A DNA stretch of 64,000 bases from contig JASANE010010021.1 in the NCBI GenBank assembly GCA_030248225.1, positions 1 to 64,000 on the forward strand. The letters run 5' to 3'. Origin of the DNA: Trileptium ribeirensis (taxonomy: Eukaryota > Nematoda > Enoplea > Enoplida > Thoracostomopsidae). Shown one piece after another: positions 38,301 through 50,300 of the stretch. The notes beneath the pieces are model-generated. The model was not told where the DNA came from. It saw only the letters and a list, made by a program, of their open reading frames with translations, and made no database searches. The position numbers and the translations under genes were made by a program. Numbering within the stretch: the stretch's first letter is position 1; the number at the start of each line of letters is the position of its first letter.

Positions 38301-41300
38301 CAAGGTCCTATAAATGGTTCCCAATTACAATCACTGAACGATGCATGCTAACGGTTTATCGAAGCAAAGACCACTTCCGTACTATTTTATTCAATTCTTA
38401 CTGGGTTTTGGTTGTAAGTCTTCAGGAATATAAAGCGCCACTCCACCCCTGTAAAGTTACGGTTATGGCCAGAACCATGTCAAATTTGGTGTTGCACTAT
38501 TTTTGTTCTTAATTATTTGCTTGACGTAATGTAATACTGGCCTGTCCACAGCCCTCTGAAGAATGGGGGGACTTCGGGGGGCCCCCATGTTCATCCTCGG
38601 TGGAAAAGTAAAAGTGTGGGGGGATAAATTTTGCTTAAAATACTAAATATTTCTATATTTTCATGCATTTTTACTACTGTAAATGTATTTTCACGCTAAA
38701 AAATTTTTTAACATTTTAGCGATATTTTAGCATTATAAATAGTGCTAATTAATGATAAAAAACAATTTGCAAACAAAAAACAAATTTTCAGACAAAAAAA
38801 ATTTTTGGAATTAGTTGAACATGGGGGTTTCGGCCGAGTGGGGGAACGGACATGGGGGAACACCTCACGAACATGGGGGAATTGGAAAGTGGGGGTCCCC
38901 TCCACCACCCCACGGTGGACAGGCCATAAAGTCTTGCTTATCAGATAAATTTTTTGTTTGTTGCATGGATGTAGTGAGGCAGATTAAAGAAAAAAGAATG
39001 TTCATTTTGAAATTAAAAATAACGGACTAAACTCCTACTGAATCCGGCCCTTCGCTTTTTTTTGCACTTTGCCCAGTTAGGGTTATTATTAACGATTTAT
39101 GGATTGTGAATGAATTTATATCATGAACCAGAAAAAAATTCAAAAATCCGATGTATGAAGCTTCGCGTATTTCTGCTGTACGTTAAAAGCGTGATCGAAA
39201 AATTATGAAAGTTGAGGGACTAGATACATGTCAAAATGGTATCTTACAAAATATGAACAATTCCGTAACAATTCTTTCAGTCCAACAGTCCCAATCGGTG
39301 AATCTGATTTATGGTTTTGGGTGGTTCCTGTGTTAACGTGTGGGGCATTTGGTTTTTAAATGATGTTTTAACGGCAAGATAAGTTTGTAAAACGTTCCGG
39401 TACGTATTGACAACTAACGGTCTATTGGCGTTTTTGTAACTAAGCGTGCCCTGGATTACCGTTGACAACCACAGATTTAAGGTGTTTATTTTGGTTTCGT
39501 ATGAATAAAATAGTTGTTGCTATACAGTCACGGACAGAAATAACTTGAGAGAAAAAAGAACGCAACAAGATTGCTTTGTTAACTAACGTTATAGCCTTCG
39601 TTCATAAACATTCGTTCAAAAATATAACATGCTGTTTACGTTTGTGTTAGCGTTCGTTTGTGTTTACATTCGTTCGCGTTCCTCATTGATTTTAAATGCA
39701 CTTTTTTTGTCCGTGACTGTAAAACTTGTGTACACTAGACTTTGTGAGCACTATTTCGAGTATCTACATTCCTTTCTATATTTCTAAACTTTTGCTAACT
39801 GCTTTTAAGTTGGACCGAAACTTCGATTTTTTGTATCTGGCTCGCCCGCAAGTGCTATTTAGGTCAGCAAAAAGTAAACTTGCTAACTTGGGCAATGTAA
39901 TCACTGTTCAGCACGATTTCGGGTACTTACATAGCTTCCTATATTCCTAACCCTGGGCTAAACCCATTTCCGGGAAACCAAAAGTTCGATGTTTCTTATC
40001 TCTTTGGCCCAGAGCGCGATTTAGGTTGAATAGTAAATATATCACACCGAAATCCTTTAGAAGGTAGATATTTTACTTACTTCTCACTGAGATATCGAAA
40101 ACTAGAAAATTGAACACCTGTAGAAATATTTTTTCATTACGTTTTCTCCCACTTTTGTCAGCTGTTTCAGTCATTAAAATATCGTGACAACTAAACCGTC
40201 GACCCCTACAGCAAACCTGAATTTTCATTCAGAGGCGCCAGGGGAGAGCACCCGACTCCGTGGGAGAGCCAGGTGGTGATATTTAATTTTTGAAATTTTA
40301 TGGTTATAGCGTTTGGCACTCTTCTAGTCAAGATCACTTCAGTAACTCAGTTTTAACTACATTCTATTAGTGTGTATATTGCTGGCCTTGTCCACATCCA
40401 TCCGAAAAGTGGGGGCAATTTTGGGGCCCCCAGGTTCATTTTCGGGGGAAATTTCACATTGGGCGATAAATTTTGCTTAAAATACTAAGTATTTTCATAT
40501 TTTCATGATGATTTAGTGCCGTAAATGTATTTTCAATATATAAAACCATGTTTTAGCATTATAAATAGTGGTAATTAATATTTAAAATACAATTTGTATA
40601 CAAAAAACTTAAATTTTCATACAAAATTTTTTTGTTCTTAGTTGAACATGGGGGCTTTCGGCTGAGTGGGGCGGACGGACATGTTGGGATTTGGAAATGG
40701 GGGGGTCCCACCATCTCCCTTTCACTGTAGCCAAGCCAGTATTATGGGCTTAAGCTTATTTTTACGTTTAGGCTGAGCCTTTAAGCTAAGTCAAGACCTG
40801 AACCATTATCTTAGCCAAGGCTAAGTCTAAGCTTAGGATTACTGGATTATCGTTAAAGTGGGATTATTGTTGACTAGCTGAGATACTCGGCGTTGCCCGT
40901 TGTTGGAAAACATTTGCGGCATTGGCGAATTGATTACCATTACCTATGTGAGTTTTTTTGCGTAGGTTATATTGAAGGTTCGAAATGTGCGAATTCTCCA
41001 AACTCAATGAACTTAATAGACAACTTTGATCAGGCAAGGTTCATTCAGAAGAACGGAATAAGTTTGGCTATCGTCTGTAATCAAGTCGTAAGTCGTTCTC
41101 ATCATTGTGAACCACCGGTTTTCATTCAGCCGATATTATAGAGAACATACAGACAGACATACGATATGAACTATGGTTTCTTTTAAAAGCACGCAAAAAC
41201 TACTCGCCTAATACACACATTATCACCTACCATGTCTTCTATTCACAGCTCACAATTATGTTACACAGGACTGTAAAATGTGTGTTGTTTTTCTTGCACG

Positions 41301-44300
41301 TCCTTCCGTAAATATAATGTCAGAATGTATATAGTTCGCGCGGTATAATGTGAGATTCGACAGGTTCAACCACGCTTGTGAATTGAGATTGAAAGCAATG
41401 CTTTCAGCTCAACCAACTATGCGATGGATATGTAGAATGCAGTTATAAACTGAAGTGCCAATGTCGAACCCACGTCCACGCATCGACGCCACAGACTGGA
41501 CGCTATGCGCTTTCGGCGCAACGTAAAATAAGTTTTAGGCATTAGGCAAAAAGATTAAAAAAAATTAAGTTGAAACTTAGGTAAATACACATGACTTATT
41601 ACAGTAATTTTATGTACAGTCATTTACTTACTGATGATAAAATGTTAGCCCAAATCTCCACCCAAAAAGAACGTGAGGCATTTTGAAAAATAATTTAAAA
41701 GTATGTTCGACTGCGCCGAATAAACGATCGACGGACGTATCATACGGGAATAAAACTAAAAGAAAAACGATTACGTGTGTTGACTATAAAAACTAAAAAT
41801 GAGTTTCGATTCAGTCGTAATAATTACACACATCCGCATATTTTGACTAAACAACATTTACACAAATCCTTATACAAACTGAATCTATACAATACTACTT
41901 ATAATAAACTGTTTAGTCACACAAAAGTAGCTCCGGCGTCTTGAAACTATGTAAAAACTGTGTTCCAGTAAGCTTGGACGACGTCGGTACTTCCATATGG
42001 TAGCCAATACTACACCAAACGGCGGAGAAACGCGAGCAGCGAAGAATAAAACCATTCAAAGGAAGGTTTTACGTATCTTATACACATAGCACAGTACTTA
42101 TTCGTTTCATTGCACTACACTATGACACATTAACACCACGAAAAAAGAGATTAAGAAAAGAAAAATACTATATATACGAAATAAATTGACTCACATTGTC
42201 TCTGGATCGACGCTTGCCGGTAGAAGCCGCCGTGCACCGACGTAGATCACCACCTTTTCGTCTTCTCGGCATTTTGTAAAGGGAATTCGAAAATAATCCG
42301 CAGAATATGAATGAATTGTGGAAAACGCTGCGTCATAAAGAGAGATGAGTGCTCGAATAAATAAGTCCGTATCTCGTATAATAATGATTGCTTGAAGGTT
42401 GCGTTTATAAGTGACAGTAAATATATATAACTAAATAAACGCCACGCAACAGGCTAATTAAAAACACTTGCATAGCGATGGAATAGAACACGACCCTACT
42501 GCTGAATAGCGGTGGAATAGAACACGGCCCTCATGCTGAAGCGCCGCCCACTGATCAACTGCGCTAATGTGGACATCCTAAAGTGCACCAATTAACTCAG
42601 TACTTAAGCTAATACGTAATTACCTAACCCCAAACTGTACATACTAGTGGTTTAAAAATATGTTTACCTTTTCCAAAAGTTGGGCTTTGTTGATTCAGAA
42701 TACATATGGGTTGGGGGTGTATATATAATACTTTTGACAGAGTTCAAAGACAAACATTCAGACAAATAATAAACAGACGAAAATCTCTCCTCTTATATAT
42801 ATATGCTTTTAAAGAGTGCCTAGCATCCAAAGTGATGTTGCAATAATTTACCATGTTGTTGGAAATCCTAGGTTTTGAAGGGTACGTACTGTATTTATAT
42901 ACCTTAATAATATTGAATTTTAATATGTACATGAAATTATCGATTTGGCTTGGCCAATCCGGTGTAGTACTGTTACTAAAGCTAATTATAAATATCAGGA
43001 AGTAACCGGAATTCCGGTTCTAGCAAAATCGTGTTCCAGCTGCGATTCCGACAAAAGACCATAATCATACCGGAACCGCTATTTCGGTTTTTAAATTTTT
43101 CACATTTTTGTTTCATATGTGCTCCAAACATGTTTTAACACAGTTATTTTACCCATTCCGAAGTCTGCGGCGTATGTCAGGATTTAACCGGTCCAACAGA
43201 CTATGGATTATTTAGATGTAATTAGCTGGCAGCTGGGCTAACATTAATTGCATCAAGCATCAGTCCGGGCGCTTGTACACTTTGTAAATCAGTCTACATT
43301 GGAGTAAAGTACCATATATGTAACGCAGCCAGAAACTGTGTTCTTGGAAATGAACTGTATTTACTGAAATTGTACGAGCAATAACAGTTTGTCTCATTTA
43401 TAGCATTCTGAGCAGAAAGCCATCAGCACTAGTTACCCTACGCTAGTCTCTAAACGTCTCTAACCACTGATCAGGAAGTTATAGTATACTGTATTTTAGA
43501 ACCATATAAACCAATAATTGCACGTTTCCTACGGAATAACATGTAACAAACTTTTATCTAGTAAAGGGGGCGATTGGAGGCAGAGCGAAAGTGTTAAGTC
43601 TACTCTCCATACATTACAAACACATTCAGTTTGACGCAGTTTACGCAAGAATGTATAGTGGAAGGTATTTTTGCTCTGGGGGTCCAAAAACCGTCATTGT
43701 TCGATAAATAAACATTGGCTTCATCAGTTTTATCACCGTTCTAGATGAGCAATATTGTCACCGCAATACATTAAATTTAATGTAGACGTTATATTGTAAA
43801 TCCATTGGATCTTCATTTTTTCCTTCATCTGTTTTACTATATGTAACTTTTGAAGATCCGAATCCGGTTTAGATGGACTGTTGCGGTTGCTGGTTTCACT
43901 TGTTCCCTCATCTTTTGCAATTGTTTTGTTCGACAGTTAATGTTATTCTCTCATTTTAATGGTAGTGGATATAGCATTTAAATAATTTACTCATAAATAT
44001 AAATTATGCTTTCTAACCTGTGTTATCTTCAAAAAATATTCCACCGTCAAGTGTACAGTATTTCGGGCAAATTCCTGGCTCTACTAAATCTACTAGCTGA
44101 ACTGGTACTTCTTTCGGATATGGCTCGTCACCTTTTCTTGATGTTCCGAGCATACCAGGGTCGCCTCTTAACCCAATGGCCCCGGACTGTCCGTTTCGTG
44201 TTATACCATTTGAACCTATTGAATCATTTGGACCAGGTAGTCCTGGCTTACCTGAATCACTTGCCGTAGGCCCCGCGCCGTGCGGTTTGTTGAATGTGCC

Positions 44301-47300
44301 GGCACACCGTTCTTGCCAGGTTCACCCTTTGCCCATGGTCGACCAGCCTCGCCAAGAGGACCTTGTTCGCTAGCATCTCCTGGTCCTCCGTTCTGTCCAG
44401 GTGCTGGTTTTGCTATCTGACCCATGGTTCCATGGGTACGGCGGTATAACGTTTCATGGTTCGGGGTCAGAGGTCAAAACGAGGGGTTTTCACCCCATTT
44501 TAGTACCCTTCACGGAAGCAAGGTTATTTTTATCCTAACCTTTAATTTTTTTCTGTGGTTGGCTTTATTTCATAGTAAAATGATAAATGCGGATGCTTCT
44601 TTTGTTTTTCGGCTTAGGCTTCGGTTCTAGGGTTATTGGGTTTGAGGTATGGCATCCTCTTATGGTTTCTCGACCTAAAATTTGAAAATTTGTTCTAACG
44701 TCCTGCACTTGGGAGTTTTCGGGGATGGAAAATTCATTGCCGATGTTGGTTTTCCTCTGCGACCCATGGTTCCATGAGTACGGGGGTATGGCGCTTCTTT
44801 GTTCGGGGTCAGATGTCAAACTGAGGTTTTTAGCACATATTAGTACAGTTCACGGAAGTAAAGTTATTTTTATTTTAGCATTCGAATTATTTCTCTGGTT
44901 GATTTTAATCCATGGTAAAATGATAAATGCAGATGTTTCTTTTTTGTTTTTACATTAAGGCTCCGGTTTTGGAGTTGTGGGGTTCCTCGATCCAAAATGA
45001 GAAAATTTGTTCGGACGTTCTTGGCGGCTAAAAAGTTTCGCTTGGGGATTTTCGGGCATGGGAACTCATTGAGTTTGCTGGTGTTACTCTACGACCCATG
45101 GGTACGGGGCTATCGCGCTCCTTGGTTCTGGTTCAGAAATAAAAATGGTGTTTTACTTCATTTTAGTGCCGTTGACGGAAGCTTGGTTATTTTTATCTTA
45201 ACTTTTGAATTTTTTGTCTGGTTGGTTTTATTTCATAGTAAAATGATAAATGCCGATGCCTCTTTGTTGTTTTGCGATTAAGGCTCCGCTTCATGGGATT
45301 TGAGGTATGGCACCCTCGTGGTTCCTCGACCCAAAATTTGATAATTTGTTCTGATGTGCTGGGCGGCTGAAAAGTTTTACTTGGTGTTTTCGGGCATGAC
45401 AGACTCATTGCCGGTGTTGATTTTGTTCTGCGACCCATGGTTCATCAACCCAAAATTCCCTACTTTATTGTGACGTCCTGGGAGGCTGACAGCCTGGACT
45501 TGGGGTGGTTTCGGGTATGGGGAACTTATTGCCTGTGTTAGTTTTTGTTATAACTTTCGCGGTATTGTGTGATATCCACATATAGCATATCGACGTATAC
45601 TATCGAGAGCTGATTCGCTGTGCATGCAAAAGGCGTAGGTGTACCTATGCTTCAGTACGTTCTGCAATCTCGATAGAGTTACTAGTTGACGAAGGCAAGA
45701 CGAGCCACCGAAGGTGGCGAGTCGCAGCCGGAGGCGTACATTTAACTTTATATATATATCAATATACTAGACGCAAAATTTCAATTTTCTCTGTGACTTT
45801 TTTTTGTTTGTCACAGACAGGTCTGCAGGTTGAACGCTTGGGCCGATTTTAGAAATTTTTTTTTCTTCGTGTTGCATATTCTCTTGCGGAGTGCCCTTTC
45901 ATTGAGCGCTTTTTTCTACGAAAATTGCTTTGTACTCAAAATTAAGCAAATGTTGCTCAAACTTAGGGATTTTTGCCATTTTTTCAGCTTTTTCACCGCA
46001 TCTCGACAACCGTTCGTGCTATTTCAGCGATTTTTTTTACATAAAATGTATTTTCACGTTTTCTAAACAGCTGTATATAGCTGATTGACGTATTTCATCT
46101 CTTTCCTTAAAAATTAAGCAAATTCTCTTAAAATTGACTTAGAGAAACCTAAGTTCATCATATCTTACTTATATGATTTGTTTCCCTCATCTCGTGTTCT
46201 AGTTTTATCACGCGTGCTTGGGTTTTTGTTTAATGCATGGATTCATGGTTTTTAACTTTGGTATTACATAAAAAGATGATAGTGTTTGTCACATTTTGAG
46301 CCTATAACGCTTACTACTCAAACACTAACAAAATAACACTTGTCATTTTGAATAGTTCAAATTATACGTATCGTTCATAGTCAAATTCGAACATTATTTT
46401 ACAGAATAAATTCAGTTTCTTAAAATTGTTTTCATGGTGAAAATTCGAAGATGAGGTGTAGCTACTCGATTTAAATGAGTATGTTACTTTTAAACTGTTA
46501 CCAAAAATGTTAGAAATGCCACAAGCTGTATGCACTATTCACGCCGTTGTTAACCACCATGCCTCCGTCACCCACGTTTACGTGTTACTAGTATGTATAT
46601 TGATTTTTGCATGAACAATGTTGTAGCCCTCGACCAGTGGAATCTCATAGTGCCTTGCATTTTTCGCTGCACTCTGCGGCCTATTGTACTCGAATCATTA
46701 TGTGTACCGTATGTTATTTCGAGTATCGAGTTTTTGCGGACTCTGCAAACATTGCTTTGTTGTTCGAAAACCATTCTTGTACCGAAATGATAGACGTAGC
46801 CCTGAACCGACAGAAACGCAAAGTGCTTTGTATTTTTCACCGCCATCACTCTTCCACCTGTTATAACTTGAAACATGGGTCCCGTATTTTATTTCAAGTA
46901 TCGGTTTTTTGCACAGTCTGCAAACAATACTTTATTCCTCAAAAACTGTTACTTCTCCCGAAAATGTTTATATCGACAAAGTTCTGACTAGTAGAATCTA
47001 ATAAGGCTTTGTGCTATCGAGACTCTGCGACCCATTATAACTGGAAACCAGGAGTCCCATACATGTATTATTTTGAGTTTCGGATTTTCGCGGTGTATCA
47101 TGAACATCTGAACATTGGCTTATTGATTTAAAATGGTTACTCTCGCGAAAAATATTTGTAATGATAAAGTTGTAGCCCTAAACCAGTAGAATCTTGTAGT
47201 GCTTTATATTTTTTGCTGTCATGACCCTGCGACCCGGTATAACTGAAAACATCATGGGTCGTATGTTATTTAAATTATCAGGTTTTCGCAGTCTTTGTAA

Positions 47301-50300
47301 GCATTGCTTTATTGCTCGAAAACTGTTACAGCTACCAAATATGTTTATATAGAAAAAGTTGTAGCCCTGGACCAATAGAATCTAGTAGTACTTTGTATTT
47401 TTGTTGCCATGACTGTGACCTATTAAAACTGGAAACATCGCGGTGCCATATGTCATTTCGAGTGCCGGGTTTTCGGTGTCTTGCTTATTGCTTAAAAACT
47501 ATTACCTCTACCAAAAAATGTTTCCAATGGTCCCTTGGAACCAAAAATTTTCGAGAATAGCTTTTCTCGATAAATGTATAATTTTATATACAGTATCAAT
47601 CGAACCGCGTTGAGGAGTTATTGTCATTTATATGAAATCTTAATCGTAAGGCTATACCTAAGTGTAACGACGCCTAAGATCCTCTGGACAAAATCTTATG
47701 CTCGCCGATAAGATTCGGATGAAATTTAGCTTACTCAACTCCTATGGGTCTAACAATCCCTGGAATATGTAGTATGTGTGCCTCAAACTATGCGCACGTA
47801 TGTATGGTGGAAGAGTACCCAAAAACAATTGTTAAAAGGGGTGAGTATGACCGTGAGGTCTAATAATAACTGGATATGTGTCACCAGCCAACACAACTAA
47901 ATGGGCAAAAGGAAGGGAATTAGCGTCCTTCCCCACAGTACTTAATTCATAAGCCACAATGATATGATCAAACGCCCAGGCTCGTAGGGTACCACAATTA
48001 TACCCAAACTCCGCGACTAAGTTCTCAATTACAACTATGTTCCAGTGTACTTATACTCAACACTTAACAAAAATTTTTAACACACAAAAACAATAGAACT
48101 ACTTACCAGCGGCAACAGCATCGGAGAGAACTCTCCGACTGAGCCGTGCAACTAGCTTATATACCGAATCTTTCCCAATTAAAATCTGCATTTTCGTGAT
48201 TCTATTATTCACGGTTGGGTGTTTGTTGCAAAAATCATTTTGTATTTCGGTGGTTATTAATTTTAATATCGTTTTAACCCTCTTAATCGTGGAGAATTAG
48301 CGAGTGCTTTAGTTCCCACTATCAGGAACAAAAATTTAACACACACAACAATTCGCTAAAATAATTTTTGTTAAATGTTTAGTAGGTCTTTTAATTCGAT
48401 TTAAGATTGCAAAAATAATAGCAGTTTACACATTAGTACCCCGATAAAAACTGCACCCGTCCACCGACACAACTTTCGAATTCTCAATGTTATTTTTTTA
48501 CTCTATGAATCAACACACATAAGTGCTGCTGCTATATACATGTAAAGGCTCCAGCTTTATAATGTGACTATCTAATATAACCAATTAAAAGGCGTTTGCG
48601 CCCAAGCATATAACTCTTAAATGTGAATTCAAGGTGAGGTGTTAGGTACATTAAATCCAATAGTATAATACCGCCAATGCAGACGAATTATTATAAACAT
48701 GTAATAACAATCGACGTGACGCTGCTGCACTGCGCACTTCCCAGACGCAATGCCCATACGACCCCGGCAGGGAATAACCGGAACCAAAATTTACCGGAAC
48801 CGGAACCAGCAACCGGAACCGTCCATTTAAACCGGATCCGGAACCGTCCATTTAAACCGGATCCGGAACCGGAACCTGGTCTTCGAAATTTATATATAGT
48901 AAAACAGATGATGGAAGAAATGAAGGTATAGTGGATTTAAAATGCATTAAAAATAACTTTTGCATTAAACTTGATGTATTGCGACGGTATTATTGCCTTT
49001 ATGAAACTTTAAAGAGACTGAAAAAGCTAATAATGTTTATTTTTCGATCAAATATATCGGTTTTTGGACATTCAGAGCAAAAATGTCTTCCACTATACAC
49101 CATTGCATGTACTGCGTCAAATCGAATATGCTTACAAAGCTTGGAGCGTAGAATACACACTTTCGCTCTGTCTCCAGTCGCCTCCCTTTACTACACATGC
49201 GTTTGTTGTATGTTCTTCTGTAGGAAACTTAAAATTATTGGTTTATATGATTCTAAGAGAAAATAATAGATAGAAGGTAATTTTCTGATCAGTGGTCAGA
49301 GACACTGTTTAGGCTAGCGTTGAACAAACAGTGCCCGTCAGTTAGATCATAATGATGATAACTTTCTAATCAGAATGCTATAAATGAAACACACTGTGAT
49401 GCTGCTCGCACAGTTTCAATAAATACAGTTCATTGCCAAGAAAGCAGTTTCTAGCTGCGTTGGAGATAACGTTATTTTACTTCAAGTTAAACTGATTTAC
49501 CAAGTTTACAAGCGCACTGGCGGGTGCCTGACGCAATTTATGTTAGCCAAGCATACCCTAAGTACTTCTGCGTAAGCCATACTCTGTTACCGAGTTGGAC
49601 CGGTTTAATTCAAACGTATCCAACAGACTTCTGGATGTGTAAAATAGCTGCTACAAGCATTGACCTGGCTTTGATTTAACAAACTCCTGCAGGTTATTAT
49701 GAAAAATTCCTGCTCAAATTATGTGCCCTACTTACGTTTTACACGGCAAATTGGTTAGTTAATCTTTTCTTTTGCTTGGTCGTATTGGAGCTTGATCATT
49801 GTATAATATATATTATATATGTTTGGATTGCAGGATAAAGCAAAAAACGTGGAAAATTTCAAACAAAATTTTTAAACCGGAATTCCGGTTCCGGTATGGT
49901 TTTTGCCCTTTGCCGGAACCGGAACCGGAACACGATTTTTGCCGGAACCGGAACCGGAATTCCGGTTACTCCCTGGACCCCGGCTATCGTGACTTCAAGG
50001 GCGGCCCTGATGGGTTTCAACGCGAGTCAGGCCCAAGAAATGACGGAGCTTAGCAAGCCGCAGGAGCGCTTCACAGGATGTGTTCTGATCCTGCCGGACG
50101 GGTTGCGCACGTAGTCTACGAGGTGCTACCTTTGAGGTCCCCAGGGAGGTCGGCTCCGTCACCTGCTCACAGGCCAAAGAGACCGTACCACTATTTCCTA
50201 TCCATGTTCGAACCGGGAGGTATAAAATTTCAAATACCTAAGCTTAAGTTTGATCGAAATTAGTTTCTGTTTATCAAGGCAGCTATTTTATTGAATTTAG

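Larger units (their letters stand above)
40874..42600 (-). mobile_element. Helitron, minus strand; right boundary uncertain
   Basis: Minus-strand 3' end reads GGGCAACGCCGAGTATCTCAG then CTAG (ending at 40874), followed by T. This end type, with a GGCAACGCCG core, I know from animal Helitrons. The body includes three tRNA-like sequences and a short spliced-looking exon at 42195-42272. The 5' TC end could not be placed. Confidence 0.6.

Noticed and set aside
40893..41141. 82-codon plus-strand frame starting MPVVGKHLRHW
   Set aside because: It is antisense to the 3' end of the minus-strand Helitron; the first codons are the complement of its terminal GGGCAACGCCG region.
45690..45740. GC-rich repeat-like string with GCCACCgaaGGTGGC and GCAGCCGGAGGC, reminiscent of CRISPR or REP units
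   Set aside because: No regular spacers and no repeated unit; a single hairpin next to a Helitron end in a eukaryotic context.
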